The notes beneath the pieces were generated by a model. That model had not been told where the DNA came from. It made no database searches and worked only from the letters and a program-made list of their open reading frames with translations. The translations under genes were made by a program, and so were the position numbers. This document shows, piece by piece, positions 9,456 to 21,800 of a DNA stretch of 64,000 nt. This stretch comes from Lunularia cruciata (taxonomy: Eukaryota; Streptophyta; Marchantiopsida; Lunulariales; Lunulariaceae): assembly GCA_948567375.1 (NCBI GenBank), contig OX419761.1, positions 18,540,501 through 18,604,500 on the forward strand. Direction: 5' to 3'. Each line of letters begins with the position of its first letter. Position 1 is the stretch's first letter.

Positions 9456-12394
9456 AAGGATGGAAGGTACTCCCGGGCACATGGGGATAGACCATCTCTC
9501 ATTTTAGGATAGACCATCTCTCTTGAGGATTAGCCTTTTTGCAATCCCCTAAAATTCCTTTAATGGATTATTATGGGTAAATTCTAGAGTCCTTCACCTT
9601 TTACATGAAACTAAAAGGGAAATGTTAAATAGACCCTTTCATCTTACTACAACACACCCTTTAATGGTATGCATGTGAAGTTACAATGATTCTCTTGCCA
9701 TCCAATCATATAATTTGTCACAATACAAAATATTGTTAATAGAGTGTGCTAGGGTGTGTCATTTAGTAAAATGGATGGATCAATTTATTAGTCTACAACA
9801 AAAACTACTCTACTATGTATACTATGGTGTGTTCTTTTAGTCAAATGAATAGATTGATTTAATCATCCCAAATGAAAATAATGGTACAAACAAATTTATA
9901 TGTTTTGGATCTCTCCAAAAAGTTTATGAAGAGCTGTTCTTGTTAAATTTGGTTCAGATGTATCATTGATGTTTCTTTTTCTCCTATCAAGCATAAACCC
10001 AATATCAAATAATTCATTTAATATCTAATGTAATCCTTTATGGAATCGAGGCGCAAGATAAGAATTAAAAGCTTGGGAGACTTTCCTGAATGTTATGGGA
10101 AAAGTAGTCTAATTTTAATGTGCCTTGTTAAAACTACTTATATCTTATTTCACCTTTGACATACTTGACTTTAGATAATCTTATTAAAGTTGAAAAACAG
10201 AAAAAAATAAAACTATTAACCTAGATTTAAGAGAAGTGTACTGCATTTTGATAAATTAACTATTCTTATGTTCTTCATTGAAAACTAAATGTAATATTAT
10301 AAAAATATAAAAGCTAATGATTATAGGTATTTAAATTCTAATTCTAATTCTGGAAGTTTAAAGTGAATATTTAAATGATTGAACTCAATCTCAAATAAAA
10401 ATCAGATATTGATTCTCCTTATATCTTTTTTAAGAACATGTTAGAACATGTGAAATAAACTACTTATTCAAATTAAAATGTATTAATTTTCATGGTAGAA
10501 GATTGTTAGTTCTAAATTTATACATTTTACATGGAATGTTAACTAGTATCAAATCAATTTAACTAACTAAATCAATTTAACTTATATAAGATTAATGGTG
10601 TACCCTCATATCCAACAAACTATATAATTACTTAAAGATAACTCTAGTCCTTTCTTAAATTTGATAAGAAAAATGTTTATTATTTATAATAATTGTATTT
10701 TATAATGGCATGTTAATGTATACTCTATACATGATATAAACTATATATTTATATAGTTTTTCATCATGTAAAGTAGACAATATAAAGGGAACAATGACTT
10801 TGATATCTCGATAAATATAATCTGTTTTTGTTTATTTATTATATTTGTATGTATATCATTCTATTCAATCCAAATTTATTTATTTATAAATAATACAGAA
10901 TTCTTTCATTTTAGGACTAATAATACTTGTAACATCAAATTATAACACATTCTTATATTTAATAGGTCTATTTAGTAGGTGAGTATCTTTATTTCTAGAT
11001 GAATTAAAAACATTAATAATATTATTATTATATATAAAAATTTATTATGAATATTGTAATTTATTAAATGAAAATCTTGTATTTTCATATAATACAAATT
11101 TTATTTTATGTACAATAAAATAATTAAATTTTCTTTTATGATATTTTATATATAGTTTGAAACAGTTATAATTATATGTTTTGATCCTAATTATTAAAAC
11201 TAACCCAACTCTGATATATAGAATAATATTACATCTTTTAAATCTTAATATTAATAGTAAGCTATCAAGATGACTTGGTAATTACTAATCTCCTTATATA
11301 ACTATACCTGTACCATTCCAATACTCTCCAAATAAATATTGTTTATATATGATAAAAAACACATTTTATTTTATTTTTCTAAATAAATTAATTTAATTCA
11401 ACATTATTTTGAATTATTTCCCAATTAATTATTGACTTTTTGCATGCTTGTTTGAAAGGACTAATTGAAACAAGTGAATATATCTATGACTTCATATTAT
11501 TCTTTAAATTATTATTCTTACATTTGGATAACCCTCATCCTTGACTTCATAATTGTTAACTTAAGATTGTGCAATGAAAATTAAATATCACTTACTAGGC
11601 ATTTAAAGATTAAATTAACTTTAAGTGCTTAAGTGGCATAAGTACAATCGATTATATGTTTCAAGATTCCAATACCTTGAATGGTTAAGTAGTTTAAGCA
11701 TGGGTAATCGAAGCTATAATACACTTGGTTAAGGCTAGATGTAAGTTAAAATAGTTATTAGATGTATATTAGTTAAGGGATTTATTATTATGATTTCTCA
11801 TCCAAATATTTTTAATTATATTTTTAACCAAGAAGTTACTGAGATAGACATATATAAATTAATCATTTTGAAACTCTAACACAATTATTTAAGAAGTGAG
11901 AGATATAGATATTTCTTGATATAGCTAATGATATAAAAAAATAGTATTCCTCTTACTTATCAATACAAATAAAAACTTATAAAAACTAAGTAAAGCTATT
12001 GATTGTAACAACAATAGATATTAACAATACTTAAGTATTAGCTTTGTGTTTAAATTCTAATATATTAATTTCTGAAATATGATCATTTACAATAATTTAA
12101 ATATATCTCCTCTCTGTTTAACATTATTAAACAATTTTATGATTTTGGCCATATAAGGAGATATGATACAGAAACTTAATTCTGTATTAAATTACATTTA
12201 TAATGGTTTTCTGAAATTAAATTATTTTAATTTATGTATAGTATATTAAATGGATTATAATGTTTATAATTTTATAATGTATGTATTATTGTTTAAAGTT
12301 CTATAATCATCTAATGTGAATTTAAAGTTATCACAAATTTCTTTTTTCAATTAGAGATTTGATGAGAAAACCAAATAACTAATAATAAAACTAG

Positions 12395-12628
12395 CAAAAA
12401 TTCTAAATAAACATACAAATCTCCTAAAAGTACATACTATACCTTTTTATCCTCCTTCTAAGACATCCAAACACAAAAAATTGTTCTACTATACTTTCCC
12501 AACACCACAAGAAGAAAGCTTGTTTAGGTCTTGAGATGATGTTGATGATATGTTTGGATGCTTTAGAAGGAGGATTGAAAGTCTTGTATGCTTTTTCAAG
12601 AGATTTGTATGTTTATTGAATATTTCCA
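12395..12628. repeat. Imperfect inverted repeat (foldback; MITE-like or hairpin precursor)
   Basis: The left arm (about 12,395-12,474) contains aaacatacaaatctcc and cctccttctaagacatccaa. The right arm (about 12,550-12,628) contains the reverse complements tgtttggatg, ttagaaggagga and agatttgtatgttt. The arms are about 75-80 bp with scattered mismatches, and the loop is about 75 bp. It could be a small MITE or a recent inverted duplication. Without expression data a small-RNA role is only a possibility. Confidence 0.7.
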
Positions 12629-13502
12629 TGAAACTAGTGCACTGGCACAAAGAGTTTTAAATTCTTTGTTTATGGATTAGGAAATTCAAGATGCAATCAA
12701 GTGGCTCTAAACCATGGAGTCAGAGGATGATCAATATAAAAAATAGACCTGATTGAAATGTTGAGGATGTAAAAATGCATATCAAACAAGCTATATATAA
12801 CACCTAAGAAGCTAAAAAAGGTTGCAAAATACTAGCACCAACAAAAAAGATGCTATAACTACCTAAAATATGGTTATTTGATAGCACAATGTTGCTTTTG
12901 GCTACATCAACACCCAAGTTGTTGACCTCTCAATTAAGGTATAACAAGATAGATGAATGGATGATGAGACTATTGGAGATGGAGATACAAGAGTAAGATG
13001 AACATGTGTATTGGTGAAACAAAGATCCATGATAAAGTGTGTTGCAGTATTACTGATCATACCAACAAGAGGAAAGTATGGAGTGAAGATGAATAAATGA
13101 TGAAATTTAAGATTACATTTTCCTTGAATTCCTTTTTATTTCTTTAATCATTAAATTAAACATCCACTCATTGAGTCACATGAGTAAGTATTAGCTTAAA
13201 GAAGAAAGATACAGGGTGGAGATAAAGAGGAAAGGGAGTATATATAACTCACCATTCTTTTGATTTTATCTATCTTTTTGACTTAACTTGCCTTGAAGGA
13301 AAGACTTTTAGAAGAACATCTATTTTGATAAAATAAAAAGACTATACAAAATTTGCCACCATCCATAACAATAAATAATCGCAGATGGAGACTTATAAGG
13401 AAAGAAAGAAAGAAGGTAAGAATTATAATTAATCAAAGAACCAACTAACAAATTCCTTTAACATTTAGTTATTTTTGAGTTAGGATTTGAGTTAGAAAAA
13501 GG

Positions 13503-13897
13503 ATGATACTAAACAAATATAATTACTAAACTACAACTTCGAGACCACTAAAACCTTCCATGGAGGTGTTATATTGATTATAAGCAAATACAATGAGTTG
13601 ACTATATACAAATTTATTAGATTAGCATATTGTGATGCAATGGTAAATAGATTAAATAAATGAATCTAAAGTTTATTTTCTTGAGGTATATTGGAAACAT
13701 GATACAAAACAGATATAATTACTAAACTACGACTCTGAGACCCCTAAAACCTTCCATGAAGGTGTTATATTGATTATAAGCAAATACAATGAGTTGACTA
13801 TATACAAATTTATTAGATTAATATATTCTGATGCAATGGTAAATAAATGAAATAAGTGAATCTAACGTTTATTTTCTTGAGGTATACGGGAAAAAGA
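13503..13897. repeat. Tandem duplication of about 196 bp
   Basis: Unit 1 (13,503-13,698) and unit 2 (13,699-13,897) share long blocks such as aaccttccatg(g/a)aggtgttat, ttgattataagcaaatacaa and tgagttgactatatacaa, ending in tattttcttgaggtata. A few substitutions separate them. A short further match (atgatacaaa) begins at 13,898 and soon fades. Confidence 0.9.
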
Positions 13898-16800
13898 ATG
13901 ATACAAATAATTATATAGGACTTTTATGGACATAAAACAACATCATAATGTATAAACTTATGTGTATATCCTTTAATATAAATAATATTATTATATTTTA
14001 TTTTTATTATTATATATTTTAATAATATTATTTAATCTTCTATTTTTGCATGATCTTCCAATAACGCTCATATTTAATTGCATTCTTCACTTGACAACAA
14101 GTTTTATCAAGTATTATTCAAAAAATGTGTGTCTAAATTAGCTGTATCTATTGCTTGTGATGTTTAGCGAAATATGAGACTACATTTATCAACAGCATTT
14201 TAGAATATCCAGTTTGCCAAATATACATGTACATGCAAAAACTATTAAAATAGTATCCTTTAAACAACTATATTTGCTTTAAATAACTCCAAGTAAACAT
14301 ATATTGGATTCTCTCATTTATTTTTTAATATGCTCAAGACCACCTCATTCAAAATAGCTTCTTCTTTTACGTCTTCTATTATTCAAAGAACTTTGACTTT
14401 CTTATCCACCTCACTTGCTTTCTAAGAAAAGCAAAATTTCATTCATTTATATATTTATATATTGTCCTAGATCTTTTTGAAGATATAATTATACTATATA
14501 ATTATAAATTTATTCTATGCCTTGATTCTCAATCAAACTTATAAACTCACTCATTATAAGGTTTCTCCTTTTGTAATCATTTATCTTTTCTTGCTTATCA
14601 TCGTAATATTATTATCTGTGACAAATGTTTTCATCTTTTCTTTTTTATATCCAAGTTACTTCTTCTCTCAAGTTCAACTTCACTTACAATAACCTTACAT
14701 GGATCACAAAAAGTACTCTCGAAGTCTATCAAATCACTACAAAGAAAATCCTTAATTATGTTTGAAACCAACTAATGCAATAAAAGTTCTTCAAAAGTGT
14801 TACTTGCTTCAAAAAGCTACAAAGGATCTTCTTTATCATTTCACGATAAAAATGCAAATGATAGGGATATCATCCACCAAAGAAAGTGTACTTTATATTA
14901 GTATTGTAGTTTACTTTAATAATCTAGTATAGTTTTATTATAATAATTTACTTAACATTTCTAAATACTTTCGAACATAGTTAACACACTTTATAGAATA
15001 ACATTGAGAATGTACTTACAAACATGTTATTATCTAAGGAGTATAGTAAGACACTTAAGAATGCTTGTCGGATATAAGGTATTTCATTTTTTTCAAATTA
15101 ATCTGGGTAAGAAGTTACTTGACCAAGAAGTTAATGCTAGATATTAACTTGCTAACTAGTTTTTCAACTTTGTTAGAATACAGACATGTACACATTATAA
15201 TTATTAATAAAATGACCTTGGACTATCTTCAAATTTCTTGTTTATTCCATTCAAATTTTGGTTAATCTCTTCTCTTTATGCTACTTAGTTATTCTCTTAA
15301 AAATTATAGTTTATAATTATTTTATACTTTGTATTTTTTTTAATATATTCCTTTAGAAATAGAATAGTACAACTGGTAATTACAAGTAAAAAAATGCAAC
15401 TTATTAACAGTGCTATATTTATTTTCCCAAAAAATTAAGTAAATTAATATAGCTATTTTATTAAAAAACTGATCAAGAACTGTTATATCACGGTATTATC
15501 ATAAATATTTAATTTAAAATTTAAATAGATATCCACTACATATATAATATGTAAAACTTACATACTACTTTTTTACATCGTAAAGAAATAAGATTTTTAA
15601 TTGATCAATGATGAGTTTTCAATAAGGTGCACAAATAAGTTGGCAATAAGAATAATATAATAAATTGAATTAAAAGATGTTTCGTTATTCTTGTTGAAGA
15701 CAATAAGTGTGTTTTCCTCATATATTTATGTCAAAGGAGATGAGTCCAGTGAGAGTGTCCTTATAAACACCTGTGAAACAATAGCATGATGCTTTGTATG
15801 CCCATCCCCCATTCCTTAGGATCTGATTTCTCTGTACGTTTTATATTCTGAATTTCGATTTCTTTCTCAAAGACAAGGAAACTAGCTAAATTCGGCTTCT
15901 CTCCGTAACAAAGTATAAAAGTTCTTCATTAAAAGAATTTCACGAAGGATAAGAAAACAGAACAATGATATGGAGTTTAAAATATACATCATACTAAAGA
16001 ATGAGGTAAATTTTTGTATGTATATGTAGTCTACAAATTTAGTATAAGTGAATATGATCATGCAGAAATTGACACAATCTAACAAAAATTTAGTAAAATA
16101 TTGGAGGTACAATTTGTATCTTTATATTAATTATAGTCATTTTATGATATATGGGTTTTTATAATATAACCAAAAAAAATATCTTATTGATAATTAAGAA
16201 TTTTCTTTAGTTATATCACAACAACATGACATCACAGATCGAAGTATGAAGAGATGGTAACTTTTTCTAATATTTTGATAGTTACGAACATAGTTAAGTG
16301 GTCCGCCTGATTCCTTTGAGAAGGGAGAAAAGAAAAACATGATTCATTTTTACTTTATAATTGTTATATCTAAATAGGAAGTTATAAAGAATGGAAGACA
16401 TGCTTGAATCATATGAATAATTTGATTCTATCGAACCTATTCAAAGATTAATCTGCATATCTTCTGATTTGGGTGAAATTTACCTTTCATTTGTTGGAAC
16501 TTGTCCATAACTATAAAGGTTGTTTATTTTTGCAAGCAATAGTGTTTATTTGTTGATTGTATATCTGGGTGAGATATAAACTTTCCATGAATACCTCTAC
16601 TGTCTTGATATTTTCCTCTGAATATCACATTTTGGTGTGGGTGGTGATCTCACTATCATGACGCTTCCGTAAAATAGAGAAAAATTCCGTTAAAAAATAT
16701 ACATATTGTTTCATGTCTTGTATTCAGACAATTACTGCCCCTTGTTAGTTCTAACTTGATTATTTTATTGTGATTAAATAATGCACTCAACTCAAAGAAT

Positions 16801-16980
16801 GAAAGGGGGACAATTCGATAGTCAACAGTTGTATGCAATGGACTTTGTTAGTTCCAACTTGCTTAATTTGTTTTGATTAAATAGATAACACAACTAAAAG
16901 TAAAGGTGGGAAACTTTTCACCAGTTGTATAGTTGTAGTAGATACCTATACGAAATGTACTAGGTTTATCTATATAGAGG

Positions 16981-18826
16981 TCCAGGGGTGATATACCATG
17001 ATCTCATCTCAACCTCAAAGTATGTCTATAACTGTGTCAAAAGTCTTGACAGGAATACCGCAGAAGATGACAACTTGTGATTCCTAGGAGTAAAGTATCA
17101 GACGGGTAATAAGTAGTAGTACTCAAGGGAACGGGAGTTGCAGTCAGTTATGGAAGATAGATATGATGGAATTTTTTTCACTTTTTCGAGGACTTTAGAG
17201 AAGGGAACGAAGATGTGATAATAAGATCTTGTAAAGTGAAACGTGTTGGATTTGTGTTTTGTTGTAGGAGTGTAGAAATCATGCATTTGAAGGGGACAGA
17301 AAAGAAGAACAAAAGGAGAAGTCACACTCCGAATCGAGTAGAGTAGAGAGTGGTCTTGGCCGAGGAAGGGAGGGGAAGGCAAGGAAAAAGAGAGGTATCT
17401 TCCTCCAATAGAGTAGAGTATCGAGCCGGCTTGGGGAGAAGTACAGAGGAAGGGAGTTTGAGACTTTAAGGGCTTGCTTTTGAGGTGGGGAAGGAAGAGA
17501 AGCTGCCCGTGAATGGCGAAATGAAGGCCGGCTATCGCTACTGGACTTTACCCAATCTGCGCTTTCAGGCGGCTGCCCCCTCGAGCCGAGGGCGGGCAAC
17601 CCGGGCGGTCCCGATCCGGTCAGGTCAGGCAAGGGCAGAAGAGTGAAGTGGAGGAAAGCGAAGGGTAGGATGGTAGTCTGTATCACCAGAGTCCTACAGC
17701 CAAGGGAACCCGCGCTCGGTAGTAGCACGGAAGAGAAGCACTGTGAAAGAAGACTCGTGTCGGTGGGATGCACAGGAGAGGAGAGGAGAGGAGAGGGAGA
17801 GGGAGGGGGTGGAAGGAGGAGGATTTTCTCTGTTTTGCTGTGGGGTATTGAAAGGGGTTGTTCTCCGGTCCGAGAGAGGGGAGCAGGGAGGTGGAGGTGG
17901 TGGCGATGGTGATGCTGCTGCCCCGGGTGGTGTTGTTGTAGTGCTTCGTAGGGGAGGAGGGTAGGGGAGGTGGAAGGGAAGGGAAGGGAACGGAAGGGAA
18001 AAGGGAGGGGATCTGGCTGGGTCAGAGTAGTAAGAGAGAGGAGAGACGGAAGCGGAGGGGAGCATTGGACAGGGCTTGGGACTCCTGCTGCTCTTCCTCC
18101 TTCTTCTCGGGCCTGGGCCTGCCACAAGAGAGGAGAGACGTCTGAGGTCGAGTTGCTTGATGGTGTTGTTGGTCTCCGGTTCCGAGGCTCGGCTGCTCGG
18201 GCTCGACTTCTGTTCTATCTGTGTGTGTGCACTGCCTTAGGTGTTTTTTTTAGTTCGGCCGGTGCTGGTGGAGTTCGTGGTCGCGTCTACTCTTTTGCTT
18301 CTCCCGGTGGTGGTGGAGGAGGAAGAAGAAGGTCGGAAGGAAGGAAGGCGAGAGGAGGAAGAGGGGAGTGGTGCTGAGGTCTATCGGGTGGTGAGAAGAG
18401 GAGAGGAGAGGGAGGGAGGGAGGGAGGGAGAGAGACGTGGTTTTAGTGTGTCGATCGAGGAGAGAGAGGAAGATAGAAAAGAAGAGAGGAGACCTTGAGG
18501 TCTTGATGCGTAGATGCGTGACCTTGCATGCCCGATCGGGTGATTTAGAGGAGTAAGAACACACACACTACTGCTCACACCAAAACGCATCGATGCTCAT
18601 ATGCACTCGCCTATGGCCGCCCCCCCTCCTTTGCTTCTCATGTCAACATTACCATGGCTCCCGCGCCTCTTACAGCCCCGCACTGTGCCGCCCATTCTCC
18701 TAAATCTACACCTGTTAGCCACTTCTCCAATTGGAGTTCTCATGCGGGGTTAGGGTTAAGTGCCAGTGCGGAACGGGGTTTTTCAGTTTTGCGCAATCAG
18801 GCGTGTAGAGTGGTAGGTAGAGGAGA
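16981..18826 (+). promoter_or_regulatory. Upstream region and 5' leader of the PP2A B55 gene, GA-rich
   Basis: Composition changes sharply at about 17,100 from AT-rich to mixed and then to purine-rich on the plus strand. Between 17,640 and 18,490 there are long GGA/GA runs, for example gagaggagaggagagg near 17,776 and gggagggagggaggga near 18,409. A CT-rich complement is typical of plant promoters and leaders and of BPC (GAGA-binding) sites. The final 330 bp before the ATG are GC-richer and contain ggttagggttaag (core of a telo-box) at about 18,747. An in-frame TAG at 18,818-18,820 fixes the first ATG. The transcription start cannot be placed, and a leader intron is possible. Confidence 0.55.
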
Positions 18827-21800
18827 ATGATCAGTGGGGGGGGAGGAGCTGGAGTTGCGGCTCCCGGGGGCCCAGGACAGCCCCTTGAATGGAAATTTTC
18901 TCAAGTTTTCGGCGAACGTGCAGCAGGCGAGGAAGTGCAAGAGGGTACGGCTGTCCATCCTTAATCACATTGCTGCGCTGTGATTCTCCACCTTGTTTTG
19001 ATTGTTTGTCTGTATCATCAGCGTCTTAGCATCGGTTCTGCAGCGTCCTCTTTCACAATCGGCGTGTGTCCTCTGTTCCAATTTTGCACCCATACCAAAT
19101 TTGCTTGACCTTTGAGATCGCCACGTTTATTCTTCATTTGCTCGGCCTGACTTGGTTTTGCTCGATTGTCATCTGTGTCCGGTGCCGTCCTTGTCTCCCT
19201 CGTATCTCATATCCCAAGTATGTCCTTCACACTGTTCCCACTTCAGGTCGGCTTTAGGTTATCCTCCAACCCGACCGTCGTTCCTTACTTACCCTCTGGG
19301 TATCGTGGATGTTTATCCGGCGAACGATTGGTGTAATTGAGCCTTGTTTGTGCACTTCTCCTCGCTCCTCACCCTTGCCGGAATTGGAATCGTCTACATC
19401 TGTGTGGATTTCTTTTCAAGCCCTGTGTTACTGCATATCGCACCATGATTTGAAGCAGACCTCGATGGTAAATTCCCTGCATTACTTGACCTCCCTGGAA
19501 CATTCGTATATGTTCCAGATTTGGGATGATCACCTTCAAGCAGTTTTTTTGTTCTCATTTCTTTCCATGTAAACTTTCTCTTTCCTGTTCTTGGAACTCA
19601 TCGTTGGTACGCTGGATAAGCAGACACACACTCAGCTTGTGTTGTTTCTTCTTACGTTTACCACATGCATTCAGTAGCAATTGCACAACTCCGTTGCGTG
19701 CTCTATTGCTTGTCTTCGAAGTAAACTTTCAGTCTTCACAATATCTCCTCATTCGTATCGCGTCATTCGTCTTTTAAGCGAATCTCATTTACGGATGTTA
19801 AGTCTAACTGAACGCAGTTTTCTGAATGTGCACCTAGCTGACCAAGAGCCGAGTGATTTTTGCCAGATTTCTGCTCACAGTGATCACATTTGTGATAAGA
19901 GTCCCAATATCTAACGTGGATGCTTTTGATTTGTACTGCAGTTGATATAATCTCTGCTATTGAATTTGACAAGAGCGGTGAGCATTTGGCCACTGGAGAT
20001 CGCGGAGGTCGAGTGGTCTTGTTTGAAAGAACTGATGGGAAAGATGTAAGGTTCACGACTTTTACAGTGAGGGGGGTGATGCAGCGAGATTTCCCTGTGG
20101 TAACAAATGTCTGGCAGCAGCAGATCACGTGCACATCACTTGATTGCAAGTCCCTCTAGTTGCAGTATTCTCCTCGTGCCTCAGATCGTGGGATTGGTAG
20201 TCAGGTGCATCCATGCAGTTCATAGATTCGATGAGCAATGTGTGTGAACAGCATCTCACATTCATCTCACGGATCTTGTGCAGCTACGACCCCGGAGAGA
20301 GCTCGAGAGGGCCGATTATCCAATACCTAGGCATCCAGAATATCGGTATTCAACTGAGTTCCAAAGTCATGAGCCAGAGGTATATTCACCCTGACATCGC
20401 ATTGTGTTCAAGGAATAAAGCGGTACTCTGAAATTTGAACTTGTCTTAGAAGAGAGTGATTGTTGACCAACAAAGTAAGTAGCCGAGTTTAGACGTCATA
20501 TGGCGTCTCATACATGGTTGCTGCTAGGTCACTTAATTCCAAGTCTTTATGGCACTAGATCCAGATAATTGACAACTAGCAGTCAGCCAGGAACTTATCA
20601 AAATCCCATATGCGACATAAATTATTGCAGTTTTAGAATGGGTGTTGATTCGTTTCGTAGACGCGAATGTACAAGCTACATTCATATTACTGTTTATGGG
20701 GTTTTCCGCTTACTCAGATCCATTTCAAGATTCCATGTTCCAAGGTCATCGACGGGTGGGAGTGAGTTTGAAGTGAGGTGCAAGTCGGGGTGTCATAACG
20801 AAATAATTGCGTCCTAGCTTGGTTGTGGTTGCCGTTATTAAAGCGTACGTGTGTGGCAACCCGCTTAGCTCTGCGTATTCCATAGTGAAGGACTTATAAC
20901 TTCAACTAATTAGGTTTGGCTACGTATATAATTGCTTGTGTACACGCAAGTGCGATGAAGAATTGCTACATAGTGAACCTTTCCAAGAAGTCGTTCTTCC
21001 AGCCTTGGACAGTGTCATAAGGTTGCAATCTCTGACAGAACTTTGGTAAATTGATCTCATCTTTAACGTGCAGTTTGACTATTTGAAGAGTTTGGAGATA
21101 GAAGAAAAAATCAATAAAATCAGGTGGTGTCAGACAGCCAATGGTGCCCGGTTTCTGCTTTCTACTAACGACAAAACAATTAAGCTATGGAAGGTGATAC
21201 ATTTTTCTGCATGGCTATCTGGCTCTAGTTCTTATATAAGTAGATTAATTTTTCCGCTGGCGAAGAAGAAAGTAGACCATGCTACTTTCTGGCTATCTCA
21301 TGTGTCCTATTGTTTCAAGGTTTATTCAAGGGCATTCACGTGCATTTGCATCAGCTGCCATGAACCGCTCCTTTTGATTCTGTCGCATTCCACAAATCTG
21401 ACCATGTTCTTGTGGTGTTTTTTCAGGTTTCTGAGAAGAAGCTAAAGAACGTATCGAACCTGAATGTAGATCCTTCTGTGCGACTTGGGAACGGAAATCT
21501 GATTGGAAGTAGTCCAGTGCAGAGCCCAAAGGGTTATGCACCACCTCGATCCATTAATGGAGGGGCTGTTCGACGGACATTGCCACCTATCAGCAATGAC
21601 TTTGTATTTCCTCCAGGCGGCATTCCATCCCTTCATCTGCCCACGGTAGTTGTAACTGTTTTTATGCCTGATGCGACATTTGCGCTGTACTTGAAAGCAA
21701 GGGGACTTGGTCTTTTTAGCTCCTATCCAGTCTGTTTTATACTCTGTAGGATGAACAGAGCCCATTTTGACAATGCTTGAAACCTCATGCCAGGTGTGGA

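Larger units (their letters stand above)
9470..16980. other. AT-rich gene-free tract
   Basis: About 7.5 kb of strongly AT-rich DNA with dense stops in all frames. No protein domain, RNA gene or LTR was recognised. Two structured features inside it, a foldback at 12,395-12,628 and a tandem duplication at 13,503-13,897, are listed separately. Short runs of A and T and TATA-like strings are everywhere, so no promoter can be called. Confidence 0.6.

Noticed and set aside
17279-18127. Long minus-strand frame (282 codons), Ser/Pro/Leu-rich
   Set aside because: It is the reverse of the GA-rich upstream tract; low complexity explains the lack of stops, and no domain is seen.
18740-18765. Interstitial telomere repeat (ttagggtt)
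   Set aside because: Only a single unit is present; at most a telo-box in the leader.
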